The notes under the pieces were generated by a model. That model was not told the DNA's origin and made no database searches. It saw nothing but the letters and a program-made list of their open reading frames with translations. Source: Brachycybe producta (taxonomy: Eukaryota > Arthropoda > Diplopoda > Playtdesmida > Andrognathidae). From it: 64,000 nt of DNA. The stretch's first letter is position 1. Each line of letters begins with the position of its first letter. The stretch spans positions 4,416,496 through 4,480,495 of the forward strand of contig JAUPFP010000010.1 of the NCBI GenBank assembly GCA_036925085.1, written 5' to 3'. Below are positions 19,701-27,585 of the stretch, one piece after another. The position numbers were made by a program, and so were the translations under genes.

Positions 19701-22700
19701 ACGACGGATAAGGAGTGCCTAGCAGTAATCTATGGAGTCACCAAGTTCCGGCCGTACCTGTTCCAGAAGCCCTTTACAATTGTGACGGATCACCACGCAT
19801 TATGCTACATGAAAACTGCAGCACGTCTAGAAGGAAGACTTGGTCGCTGGCAGCTGCTAATGCAGGAGTACGACTACAAAATCATCTACAAAGAGGGGAA
19901 ACTTCACGTCGAAGCCGATTGCCTCTCAAGATATCCAGCAGGAGTGCCTGTTAACTGGAAGGCCATCCCAGAAGCGGAAGACCTAGATGACAGTGTGATC
20001 TTTAATGTAACCTTACAATGGGATTGGAAGGTGGAGCAAAAATTGGACCCCGAGATTTTGAAGATTCGTGAGGAGTTGCGTAACCAACCAGAGTCACCTC
20101 TTCATAAGTTGTTTTGCGATTACGACAACAAGTTGTTCGCTTGTGTGTTTCACGGAAGTTCCGTACCCACACTCGTGAATGTGGTGCCAAAACATCTCAT
20201 CCCAGAAGTAATGAGATTATGCCATGACGAGCCCGATGCTGGTCATGAGGGACAAACTAAGACCTGGAATAGAGCCAGGCAAAGATTTTATTGGAATAAC
20301 ATGAAGCACGACATATTCGAATATGTGCGCTCATGTGAGATTTGTCAATTACACAAGCTGGGTACGGAGAAACCTGAAGGGTTCCTTCAAGAAATGCCCA
20401 TTGGAAAGCCTTGTGATTGCTGGGGAATGGATTTCATTGGACCATTAGTACCGTCGGTTGGAGGAAACAAGCATATCTTGTTGGCAGTCGATTACGCCAC
20501 TCGATATTGCGTTGCTAAAGCAGTAAAAAGCACAACCGCACTAATCGTAATGAACTTCCTAGCAAAAGACGTAAAGAAAATCTTCGGGATACCAGAGAAA
20601 CTCATTTCGGATCGAGGGACGCCGTTTGTTGCGAAGAACACTCAAGAATTCTTGAAAATAAACAAGATAGAGCACGAAACAACAACTGCCTACCATCCGC
20701 AAAGTAATGGTCTCGCCGAAAGGACGAATAAAAGCATTATTCAGACTATGAAAAAGTATCTGACTCCTGCGAAGAACCAGACTGATTGGGCTACAAAACT
20801 GGATGAAGTTTTGGAATCGTACAACTCATCTGTACATTCATCCACAAAGTTTACGCCGTACAGACTCATGTTTGGGAGGGAGCCCAGAACTAAAGTAGAC
20901 ACCTTAGTTCCAGAACGACCAGTTATTGTGGATAACGAGGCAGGAAACCTCGTGGATGTTCGACAACAGGCGGAAGAACGCCAAGAAGAAGAACTAAGAA
21001 CAGCCAGGGCGAACCTGAAAGCAGCACATGATCGTCGAAAGAAGTACTACGACCAAAGGCATAAGAAGCCTTACGAGTACCAAATCGGACAGAAAGTACT
21101 TGTACGAGACATGCGAATCAGGCCTGGACAGAACAAGAAGTTCTTAACGAAATGGAGACAGGGATATACGATTGTGTCGAAAGTATCGGACACCGTATAC
21201 CGATTGAGTTACGAGAATCGAGCTGGAAGATTAGTGGAGGACTCTGTAAACGTTGCAAACCTGAGACCACTATATGAGACTTACCAAAAGGACGGACCCA
21301 ATGTTCCAACGACTGGAGACACCCTGGAGTCCATGGGTAACTCATCGCCAGAAGAATCCGAATCGGAACCTGTAAAAGAAAAAGAAATGACAGCGTTTGT
21401 CAAGAAGAAAAACTTACCTTCGCGTAAGAAGAGATGTTGTGGACACTGCAGATGCCAAAATGCTTGGATCGAATCTTCTGAGGATGAAGAAGAAATTGAG
21501 ATAATTACGAAAGCAATCCGAAAGCATTCTGACCGTAACGTCGAAATTAGAAGAAAAATGGCAGCAGACGATAACCAGCAACAATTCTCATACTTACCTG
21601 GCGAAGATGCGATGAAATTCACCAGAGAATATGGTAACAAGACGAATTTTACCATGGAAACCATTGGATTTGTTGAAGAAATCAGCGAAATTCCTGAAGA
21701 AACGATGAAAATCGACGAAAAAGATGTAAATTCGCCGATGGAATTTCAAATGGAGGTGAAAAACGCGGAAGTTATCGATGAAACAACAAAAATGGACGAT
21801 GATATCGATGCTAGTGACGCCACAGATGGAAATGACGTCCCACATAAGGAAGTGAACAGGGAGCGGTCAATGACGCTACCAAGCATAGAAGAAACACGTG
21901 GGCGGAGGGATACATTAAGTGAAATGTCTACTAGCCTCGCACCACTATGGATCCGGGTCCTATTGTTTATCTTCTTCACAACTGACAGTTGTGCCCATGT
22001 GCTATACACATGTACCGGCACTATTTTTTGGCATCTGTATGATATCAAGGCGGATTATACCGTTATCAGCCATATTTTGGAAAGTTATAATTGCATCGTG
22101 GACAAATTGAGAAAATTCTGTTGTTTAATTTGGAAAAACATCGAAAGTTTACTTCTAATTGTGCCAATCGGGATTGTCATCGTGTGGAATTACGATTGGA
22201 CTAAGAGAAAAGAGGATCGACGGCAAGGAAATGGATCGAAAAGGGTAAGAAGGAGTCAAGAGAAAAATGTACATTTCGGACTCCGGAAATCCAACTCTTT
22301 TTCTTTGTCCTTTCTCTTAAAAAGGAGTATCACCATGCAATCTCCGCTAGAAAACCTCTACGACGATGTGGCCACTACCAGGCAAGGTTGGGGTCACGGT
22401 GTCCGTGGGCCCACCTTGCAGGGTCGTGCCCACAAAAGAGGACGATATTTTGAACGAGCAAAAACCGAGATCAGTTCGATTGTGCCGATACCAGGCGGTT
22501 CTAAAATGGTTTTCGACACTGCAGCGGTTGCTCTAGAAAAAGAAATTGCTGATGGGTTGTGGGAACATGCAATCATCCCCACACCATCGAGAAAGGACAC
22601 CAAAAAGCAATCGAAAAAGATACTACCAGGGGTCATAGGTGCCGGACAACCGAACTTCTACCGAGCGATTGCACCCGGACAATGCGGTCCAGGAGGATCT

Positions 22701-24467
22701 GAACCACGAAATTGGGGCAAAACTGGAGAAACGGGAGGGACGGAAGAGTGGTCCCCTGCGGACTGGGAGCGCCACAGTAGACGCAATCGACCACCAGTAC
22801 CCAATCGTAGCATCAATGAAATATGGAACGAGAAAGGCGAGTACGTTAGAAAAAGTACAGCTCTAAGGAAGGCGGAAAGAGCCTACAGGGAACTTGTGGA
22901 GCCTGTAGCAGCATCCGTAAAAACCGCTGTGCCTTCCCTTAAGAGACCTGCACCTCTCGTCAGTCCACCCGTAGCTGAAACCGCTCCAACCGAAGTGGCT
23001 CTACGGAAGAAGAACAAGCCAAGCAGGCGACACCGAGAAGCCAAGCGTCGACGTGAGGAAGGGCTCACGGAGTCCGCTGTGGCCCACCTCAACCAACGGA
23101 CCATCAAGATCGATGAAGCCGAGGTGATGATGATCTCCGTGTCACAGGGAGTCCCGAAAAAGTTGCAAGGCAACAACGACGAAGATAACGACGTGCTCTA
23201 TATTGATGAAGAGGGGATGGATCTCCTCGAGCCAGAGGTTGCCGAGCCGGAAGCTGCAAGGACTTATGTCCAGTTGAAGACCACCAACAAGAGTGTGGAC
23301 AGTCCTACAACAGATCCAAGGGCGAAATATCAGGAGCAACTTCATCAGTTAGTCGATCTGGCCGTTGCATACCATCAGCAGGGACTCTCCTTGATGAATA
23401 ACGTATATGAGACGAACGATGGTGAACGAGTCATTCTGTACGACAGCAGAATTTGGGGAGAGGAAACAACTCTTCGCAGTAAGGTTCGGGATTCAGGCCT
23501 CCCAGAAGACCTGCTGGTACGCGGCGTTCGACGTTGGAGGCAGCCAAGGCCTCTCGTTGAACAAAACCGTCCCAGCAGAGGCCTGAGGACCAAACTTCGC
23601 TCTGAGGTTAAGAGTTTCTTCTGCAAAGCCCCAAACAATGCTATCACGCTTCGTGACATTTGCCCACGAACGGAGGGGCATCTTTACAAGGATGACGTCG
23701 TCATTAGCAGCGAAATGGAAGCCGCCGGGAGCGAAGTAGAAGCTCCTGGGTGTCCTAGGGCTTCCACGACGCTTCCCGAAGCAACAGAAGCTGTCGGGAT
23801 CGAAACCAAGGCAAAGAACGAGTCGACCAAGGCTATGGGTGCTGTGCCAAAACGAAGGCCAGTAAAGGAGCGTCTGGGGTTACCATTGGGGGCTCCCACG
23901 GTCTCCTTGAAGGTCCCTGATGGTAAGCCCATCACGAAGCCACACCGGAGTACACGAGAGGATGAGACGATACTGAACAATTTATTTGTTCAATGGCAGC
24001 GCAAACGAACGCCGCGTCGCCATCTGTACCTGGGGCTCTTCGAGAGTAATGAGACCCCACCGAGGAACTCTCTTCCTGCAGACACAGAAGTCTTTATCGT
24101 CGTACTCGTCGTCCGGGCTTTGTCGCTCATCTTGGTGATCAACAATCGGCTGGACAAGACAACAGTGCATTATTACGACGATGTCTTCCACCTGGAACAA
24201 AACGACGATGAAATTCGCCGGTGGATGCGACAGTTCTTTCGATGGGATCAAGATCGTCCCATTCGCATCGTCAGGAACCCGATTCGTAGGCCATCCCTCC
24301 ACGATGACCGTCCCTATCTCATGTTCGATGAAGCCACCAGTCATGCCGAGGGTCGCCGAAGTCATCGCTACTACAAGGGATCGGCTGGAGCCGCCGAGTT
24401 CCTCGAAATGGAACTGCGTCGAGGACCAGAGAGCCCTGCGATTGGATGGGCCGACCAGACGTATTAG
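16752..24467 (+). CDS. pol: pol polyprotein of element A with long C-terminal extension
   Basis: Expressed by -1 frameshift from gag. Residues count from 16767. The N-terminal linker has a 35-residue tandem duplication (unit with AGAPKRPCDLDTQGLPEQ, period 105 bp). The aspartic protease DSG is at 329-331. Reverse transcriptase carries YLDD at 791-794. RNase H has DAC, TDKE, TDHH and EAD motifs. Integrase has an HHCC-type finger (ending CEIC) and catalytic D1222, D1282 and E1318, a D-D-35-E spacing. A basic C-terminal module with KWRQGY (GPY/F-like) ends near 21280. The same frame then runs on for about 1060 residues: an acidic stretch, two hydrophobic segments (about 21951-22032 and 22147-22200), then the region listed as the 3' ORF. 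Usual gypsy pol ends after integrase, so this length is abnormal. Confidence 0.92.
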   Translation, partial: FKLERVAVKRGLPPFKNGKPSGKRQNRNETAIANSQNIVDKALLGGNRGVSEATNVTKTRRNAGAPKRPCDLDTQGLPEQSSELLVGISNVATTRPKAGAPKRPCDLDTQGLPEQSSELLVGITNGKRQRNSRKYKKLRKDTGRRGEIIEEIFPEPIIWSPTKAMVVYANSLEEAKRIVEAMETGVNQDRIEGETQQNSAVPVGIEGRTQQNSAACIPGISNVAQEIPQDVTSNVIASGKAETDAKKSKKAIVNAAIGRGDDTSRIPANSEVIESVEVGDLLRSRACCRKSVEITVDSLLTSCELIEVGDTTPDENVAKITIQVDGTPVRFLADSGTGFTILSGTMAKEYGLRYGPIRNAPALGAVGGVPIKVLGQLWPTFELNGKQVTARMLIIDGKREALLGRDLGAAFDLIISMKTSKIYFANEMFYEGTRELLKKGSARSSLPWNFFKELKEEGCAQNSHLDNSYAIKAREESCVKAQGRITLNPGQALNLKVAAGRIIEENEVLMIETNDSLFNRKGIVVASSVLQGNGTSQLEVQLLNTTLESVGIGDRETIGHFELLEELEEEQACKVSEEENFRDIGEAPVDFEKEIQLGPELTDDQREELTILLKEFQPIFAFSSKDLGATNLTKHKIETGDNLPVRDTLRRCGPGERIVIDETLEEMKKSGVVRPSKSPYASPIVLVKKKDGSYRFCVDYRKLNAITKADTYPLPRIDDALDSMRGACYFATLDMKSGYWQFEMEESDIEKTAFTSHRGLFEFVRMPFGLRNAPATMQRALDILLAGHKWETCLVYLDDIVVFGRTFEEFLERLRTILDLLRTANLKLHPVKCFFGFQEVKYLGHLISPDGIRPDPDKVVAIKNFPVPDNVTAIRSFLGLAGYYRKHVPGFANIAKPMSDLTGKDIPFEWSVDCENAFRTLKNMLSKSPLVAVYDPKAAIFMHTDACGYGIGAMLYQKSEDKRRKEIIGSVSRVLRDAEKNYSTTDKECLAVIYGVTKFRPYLFQKPFTIVTDHHALCYMKTAARLEGRLGRWQLLMQEYDYKIIYKEGKLHVEADCLSRYPAGVPVNWKAIPEAEDLDDSVIFNVTLQWDWKVEQKLDPEILKIREELRNQPESPLHKLFCDYDNKLFACVFHGSSVPTLVNVVPKHLIPEVMRLCHDEPDAGHEGQTKTWNRARQRFYWNNMKHDIFEYVRSCEICQLHKLGTEKPEGFLQEMPIGKPCDCWGMDFIGPLVPSVGGNKHILLAVDYATRYCVAKAVKSTTALIVMNFLAKDVKKIFGIPEKLISDRGTPFVAKNTQEFLKINKIEHETTTAYHPQSNGLAERTNKSIIQTMKKYLTPAKNQTDWATKLDEVLESYNSSVHSSTKFTPYRLMFGREPRTKVDTLVPERPVIVDNEAGNLVDVRQQAEERQEEELRTARANLKAAHDRRKKYYDQRHKKPYEYQIGQKVLVRDMRIRPGQNKKFLTKWRQGYTIVSKVSDTVYRLSYENRAGRLVEDSVNVANLRPLYETYQKDGPNVPTTGDTLESMGNSSPEESESEPVKEKEMTAFVKKKNLPSRKKRCCGHCRCQNAWIESSEDEEEIEIITKAIRKHSDRNVEIRRKMAADDNQQQFSYLPGEDAMKFTREYGNKTNFTMETIGFVEEISEIPEETMKIDEKDVNSPMEFQMEVKNAEVIDETTKMDDDIDASDATDGNDVPHKEVNRERSMTLPSIEETRGRRDTLSEMSTSLAPLWIRVLLFIFFTTDSCAHVLYTCTGTIFWHLYDIKADYTVISHILESYNCIVDKLRKFCCLIWKNIESLLLIVPIGIVIVWNYDWTKRKEDRRQGNGSKRVRRSQEKNVHFGLRKSNSFSLSFLLKRSITMQSPLENLYDDVATTRQGWGHGVRGPTLQGRAHKRGRYFERAKTEISSIVPIPGGSKMVFDTAAVALEKEIADGLWEHAIIPTPSRKDTKKQSKKILPGVIGAGQPNFYRAIAPGQCGPGGSEPRNWGKTGETGGTEEWSPADWERHSRRNRPPVPNRSINEIWNEKGEYVRKSTALRKAERAYRELVEPVAASVKTAVPSLKRPAPLVSPPVAETAPTEVALRKKNKPSRRHREAKRRREEGLTESAVAHLNQRTIKIDEAEVMMISVSQGVPKKLQGNNDEDNDVLYIDEEGMDLLEPEVAEPEAARTYVQLKTTNKSVDSPTTDPRAKYQEQLHQLVDLAVAYHQQGLSLMNNVYETNDGERVILYDSRIWGEETTLRSKVRDSGLPEDLLVRGVRRWRQPRPLVEQNRPSRGLRTKLRSEVKSFFCKAPNNAITLRDICPRTEGHLYKDDVVISSEMEAAGSEVEAPGCPRASTTLPEATEAVGIETKAKNESTKAMGAVPKRRPVKERLGLPLGAPTVSLKVPDGKPITKPHRSTREDETILNNLFVQWQRKRTPRRHLYLGLFESNETPPRNSLPADTEVFIVVLVVRALSLILVINNRLDKTTVHYYDDVFHLEQNDDEIRRWMRQFFRWDQDRPIRIVRNPIRRPSLHDDRPYLMFDEATSHAEGRRSHRYYKGSAGAAEFLEMELRRGPESPAIGWADQTY
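21924..22334 (+). other. membrane-protein-like segment inside pol extension
   Basis: From an ATG at 21924 the pol frame encodes a signal-peptide-like start (hydrophobic WIRVLLFIFFTTDSCA). A short cysteine-containing stretch follows, then a second hydrophobic helix (LLLIVPIGIVIVW), then a strongly basic tail (TKRKEDRRQ, KRVRR). This is the layout of a small type I membrane protein of about 115 residues. It is read as part of pol unless an internal start or splicing frees it. I see no similarity to a known envelope protein. Confidence 0.35.
22310..22324 (+). promoter_or_regulatory. candidate splice acceptor before 3' ORF
   Basis: A pyrimidine-rich run (about 22293-22318, CTTTTTCTTTGTCC then TTTCTCTT) leads to AAAAAG (AG at 22323-22324). 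Ten bases later comes CACCATG (ATG at 22335), a strong start context. This is the arrangement expected for a subgenomic spliced message in the env position. The donor is not identified. Confidence 0.45.
22335..24467 (+). CDS. 3' ORF of element A (env position), function unknown
   Basis: In frame with pol, but it has its own CACCATG and an upstream acceptor-like site, giving 710 residues if started there. I recognise no domain. There is a highly basic, nuclear-localisation-like patch around residues 224-243 (KKNKPSRRHREAKRRRE), Pro/Ala- and Glu-rich stretches, and a hydrophobic segment near residues 586-605 (VFIVVLVVRALSLILVIN). There is no N-terminal signal peptide, so it does not look like an envelope glycoprotein. 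The frame is open throughout in a young element, which argues it is maintained. Alternatives are a true C-terminal pol extension, an accessory nucleic-acid-binding protein, or a captured host gene. Confidence 0.5.
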   Translation: MQSPLENLYDDVATTRQGWGHGVRGPTLQGRAHKRGRYFERAKTEISSIVPIPGGSKMVFDTAAVALEKEIADGLWEHAIIPTPSRKDTKKQSKKILPGVIGAGQPNFYRAIAPGQCGPGGSEPRNWGKTGETGGTEEWSPADWERHSRRNRPPVPNRSINEIWNEKGEYVRKSTALRKAERAYRELVEPVAASVKTAVPSLKRPAPLVSPPVAETAPTEVALRKKNKPSRRHREAKRRREEGLTESAVAHLNQRTIKIDEAEVMMISVSQGVPKKLQGNNDEDNDVLYIDEEGMDLLEPEVAEPEAARTYVQLKTTNKSVDSPTTDPRAKYQEQLHQLVDLAVAYHQQGLSLMNNVYETNDGERVILYDSRIWGEETTLRSKVRDSGLPEDLLVRGVRRWRQPRPLVEQNRPSRGLRTKLRSEVKSFFCKAPNNAITLRDICPRTEGHLYKDDVVISSEMEAAGSEVEAPGCPRASTTLPEATEAVGIETKAKNESTKAMGAVPKRRPVKERLGLPLGAPTVSLKVPDGKPITKPHRSTREDETILNNLFVQWQRKRTPRRHLYLGLFESNETPPRNSLPADTEVFIVVLVVRALSLILVINNRLDKTTVHYYDDVFHLEQNDDEIRRWMRQFFRWDQDRPIRIVRNPIRRPSLHDDRPYLMFDEATSHAEGRRSHRYYKGSAGAAEFLEMELRRGPESPAIGWADQTY

Positions 24468-24896
24468 CATGGCCGGGGTCGTAATATTGCTTTGTTTTGA
24501 TTGTTTGTTTTTGTAGTATTTTAAGTATTATATTTATACTTTTTGTATTTTGTATTTCTAATGCACGTTCGCATTTATTTTTATAGACCGTTGTCTAGAA
24601 TTTTTCGTAGTTTTTAAGGCAGTTGCCTGCGTTTTTATAGAAGTTTTTATATTAGGGGATTGTCCCTTTTGTAATTTGATAGGCTTTCGCCTATTTGTCA
24701 ATTTTTAGAATTGTTTTTAATTCCAAGCGGGAATTTTTAAAATAGCGAGATGCTATTAATATCACGAGTTGTGATTTTTAAATTTTATTATCCAACGGGA
24801 TCATAATTTTTATCGTATAGATTTTCATACCAACGGGTATTTTTAATAGTTAACTTTTTGAGAGTACAGGGACGTACTCTTAAACTAGTTGGGGGG
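24468..24896 (+). other. 3' untranslated region of element A: array of small hairpins
   Basis: Short perfect stem-loops follow each other every 17-38 nt, separated by T-rich linkers. Examples: AAGTAT/ATACTT (24523-24541), AATGC/GCATT (24560-24575), TAGAC-CGTT-GTCTA (24584-24597), AGGC-AGTT-GCCT (24617-24628), AGGG/CCCT (24654-24667), ATAGGC-TTTC-GCCTAT (24679-24694), CAATT/AATTG (24699-24713), AATTCC/GGAATT (24719-24735), AATAGC/GCTATT (24741-24757), ATCAC/GTGAT (24761-24775), ATCC-AACG-GGAT (24790-24801), ATACC-AACG-GGTAT (24827-24840), AGAGTAC/GTACTCT (24861-24880). The stems differ in sequence, so this is repeated structure rather than repeated sequence. Confidence 0.8.
24886..24896 (+). 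promoter_or_regulatory. polypurine tract of element A
   Basis: AGTTGGGGGG directly abuts the 3' LTR start at 24897. It corresponds to AGTTGGAGGG before the 3' LTR of element B. It would prime plus-strand DNA synthesis. Confidence 0.75.
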
Positions 24897-25745
24897 TGTA
24901 ACGAATTCACCGTTTAGAATTCGTCCGTTTTTGTAGACACCCTGTAATCAAGTTGTATCGATGAAAGGTTCTCACCTCATGCTTGGGGGTGGCCGGGAGG
25001 TCATTACGACGATGACTCCCTGCCCTCCAAAGATGAGAAGAATAGCCCAAAAGTACTACATCGATGGTTAATAGGATAGATCCTAGAAGAACCATCGATG
25101 CAGAACTTTTGGACGTGAGAATCTTTACAAATTGTTAATAGGAGGATGATCGTACATCCTTCTGTATTGTTATAATTTATACATCTTATAGATGTTTTCG
25201 TTTTCTTGTCAAGTGACAGTTCACTTCTAGGTCCGAGTGTGTCCAAGAGACTTGGACACACCTGGAGCCTTTGTTATCATAATCAGATGTTTGTATTGTA
25301 TTTTGAGTATAAATACAAGAGGTTGTAGATTGAGAGGACAGATCGGATAGATCAGGCAGATCGGACAGACCGTCTTTATGCTTAAGACCGATGCGATATC
25401 TCTCAATCTACAGGACTCTCTGTTTATTGAATAAAAGAGCATTTTCATCATACGAATTCAATGTGTGGACTCAGTCATTTTATGGGAGTGGGACTTAGAA
25501 TTATAGCCGCCACGTAGCCGATGTTTCCACCGGACAACGAAGTCTCCAGCAGCCGAGTGTAAGACGACATCTCTACAATATTCTCTACCACAGGTCTCCT
25601 GAGGTACCGACCCTTGTGTCCCTGGTGGTTAAGTAGCAACACAGGAGCCAATAGACCGAAAGACTTAATCATCAACATCCACTCGACACTTCTAGATGGC
25701 TAGCAGAGATCACTCTACTAACCCGACGGAAACGGGGATGTTACA
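24897..25745 (+). repeat. 3' LTR of element A
   Basis: 849 bp, the same length as the 5' LTR, and no difference was noticed on comparison. Followed by TACAC (25746-25750), the copy of the left target duplication. Confidence 0.95.
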
Positions 25746-25750
25746 TACAC

Positions 25751-25873
25751 GTCAATATACACGTATCTTCCTTTCACAAATTTTGTAGCCCTACGCTGTA
25801 CCATATCTATTTCATGCGTTAAGTTACTTCTTATTGGGCTCCATATTGGGGAACAATATTCTAATATAGGTCT
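25751..25873 (-). mobile_element. CR1-like element, continuation beyond element A
   Basis: Matches the same CR1 element downstream of the point where the 13893-14265 piece stops (words CCTACGCTG, GGGCTCCA and AATATTCTAA, equivalent to about 44600-44700). It shows element A inserted into a pre-existing CR1 copy. Confidence 0.75.
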
Positions 25874-26002
25874 GTTTTGTCATTGTTTTTAACTGATATT
25901 ACACATCAATGTTTACAAAAAAAAACAATTTTTGACACTTTGATGTTATTGAAGGAATTGGGAAGTTTGAATTTCGAATGAAAGAAATAAATTAAACCTT
26001 AC

Positions 26003-26155
26003 CAAATAAGAATCTTTAGTTGTGAAGGTGATCGGATCTGCCGCCTCAACCTCTTGACACATGAAACGGACATTCCCATGAACACTGATGAATTTATTGC
26101 TATTGCGAGCCAGATCGATTAGGTTAAGATTCAGACTGTCTGCAGTGAATTCAAC
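26003..26155 (-). CDS. candidate host-gene exon
   Basis: On the minus strand a 153-nt segment, exactly 51 codons, is open in one frame. It is preceded by a pyrimidine-rich acceptor (GGTTTTGTTTTGTTGACAG) and followed by a donor (TTG then GTAAGG). The peptide contains FTADSLNLNLIDLARN and VHGNVRFMCQEVEAADP. It is not one I can assign to a family with confidence. It is more GC-rich than its surroundings. The flanking 25874-26002 and 26156-26680 are AT-rich and intron-like. An alternating hydrophobic/polar pattern suggests beta-structure. It is the only non-transposon coding candidate seen here, and neighbouring exons are not in the window or were displaced by element A. Confidence 0.55.
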
Positions 26156-26680
26156 CTGTCAACAAAACAAAACCAGAATGTGAATATAAAAAAATGAAGC
26201 AAAGCAGCCTTTTTTGTTATTGTTGTTGCTTCCAAATATACAACAATGTTAGGGGAGGTCTCTCTTTTGTACTGTATAGCTTGATGCACTGTATATGACA
26301 TTTCACTTTATTTTCCTAACCGAAGTTAATTACTTTTATGTCAAATAGAGCAAGAGCCTATTAAAAAGATTTTCTCTTTGCTATTTCTACATTTATATAT
26401 TGCACGTACAATTGTACATGTATAAATTTTAAATATATATACTTTAGGGTTTCCATTACCGGCCACCTTATAGCATTATCGGTTTATCGGTAATGCAGCA
26501 TTACCGAAACCGGTAAATTTCGGTAATAAAACTAAAAATTTAATAAGCACTGTAAAAAAAACTCAAAAATTGAAAAAAAAAAATAAATAAATATAAATTT
26601 ATAACTAAAAATAAAATAAAATTTGTGTTTTTTTTTGTTGAATGTCACTTATTTTAATATTTGTATACATAATAATTGTT
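26156..26680. other. intron-like AT-rich sequence
   Basis: No gene recognised. It includes a short ACCGG/CCGGT-rich patch near 26456-26525 (TTACCGGCCACC, TTACCGAAACCGGTAA) that folds on itself. Confidence 0.4.
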
Positions 26681-27199
26681 TTAAGAGCCTAGATACAGTG
26701 TTTAGTTCAAATTTTCTCCGAATGTAGGCGCTGCGATCGTGTTTGATGGAAATACGGTTTTTTAACGGTTTTTCTCCAGGTTTCAAGTCACATAATAATT
26801 AATAGAAAAATAATTTCATGTGCTGAGCTTATAAAAAGAAAACATGGTGAAGCCAATACATGAAAGTATGCGCTAAATATTTTGTTATTGTTCTAAATCG
26901 TTTTTAACAAGAGTTTTTCAAACGGTTGTGGAACAGTTTTTGATCCAATTGGATTTAACATGGGGTTATTTTGGGGGTTATTTTGAACATTGTTTAAAAA
27001 TGGAAGGACTTTTTCAAAAATTATATAAATCGAGCACTTAAAGAACAATACTTTTTATTGCATTTTGTGCTTTACTGTATTTTAATTGAGTGATTGTGAG
27101 GCGATTTCTTGCAGTTTTAGTAACACCAAATAATAACACTCATTTGTCTCATCGTCTGCTCAAAACAACAAGATGGAGGAAGTGTATCTAGGCTCTTAA
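26681..27199. mobile_element. family G element, shortest complete copy
   Basis: Runs TTAAGAGCCTAGATACA to TGTATCTAGGCTCTTAA, a clean 17-bp inverted terminus including TTAA. At 519 bp it holds fewer internal repeat units than the copies at 5-11 kb. It is the best reference copy for defining the ends. Confidence 0.75.
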
Positions 27200-27585
27200 T
27201 ATACCACAAGCGTAACAAATGAAGATGTTGGCTTAATTTAATACCCAAGTATGTATGGTACAGTAGTAGTAGGGGAAAAGTCATTTCTGCATCACTTTTT
27301 CCCGTAAACTACTATTGGAGGCACATTTTGCACACCACATTCCAATCTCCCATAGACTCTCAGGGGGTCATTTCTGCATCACATGTTTTAAGGCCAACCA
27401 GTTTATAAGCTTTTGTTCTATAGGCAACAATACAGACATTTCTACGACATACCCACCATAACAAGCAGTATGAACGCTAGCCACTTTATACTTTTTAATG
27501 AGTTAGTTGTGTTTATCTTTCAATAATGAGAAGGTAATCAACATGCAGGATTCTACTAAAATTGCCATTTATGTGTATCGTATAA
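27200..27585. other. no gene recognised
   Basis: Unique-looking sequence without a supported frame, next to the Polinton-like relic. Confidence 0.4.

Larger units (their letters stand above)
14268..25745 (+). mobile_element. Ty3/gypsy-type LTR retrotransposon A, complete
   Basis: An 11,478-bp element with two 849-bp LTRs that look identical, each running TGTAAC...GTTACA. It holds gag, a -1 frameshifted pol (protease, RT, RNase H, integrase), an added 3' coding region and a structured 3' untranslated region. TACAC is found at 14261-14265 and 25746-25750, the likely 5-bp target duplication, with two extra bases (TG) between the left copy and the LTR. The order PR-RT-RH-IN is that of the gypsy/Metaviridae group. 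Identical LTRs and intact frames imply a recent insertion. It lies within a CR1 fragment. Confidence 0.95.

Noticed and set aside
22230-22260. KRVRR as a furin cleavage site
   Set aside because: It lies after the hydrophobic helix on the predicted cytoplasmic side, and basic runs are common in this region.
22335-24467. Envelope glycoprotein in element A
   Set aside because: There is no signal peptide at the ORF start, no cysteine-rich ectodomain pattern, and the only hydrophobic segment is late and followed by a long polar tail. Position alone is not enough.
23982-24470. 162-codon minus-strand frame
   Set aside because: Antisense shadow of the 3' ORF in GC-richer coding sequence; no domain.
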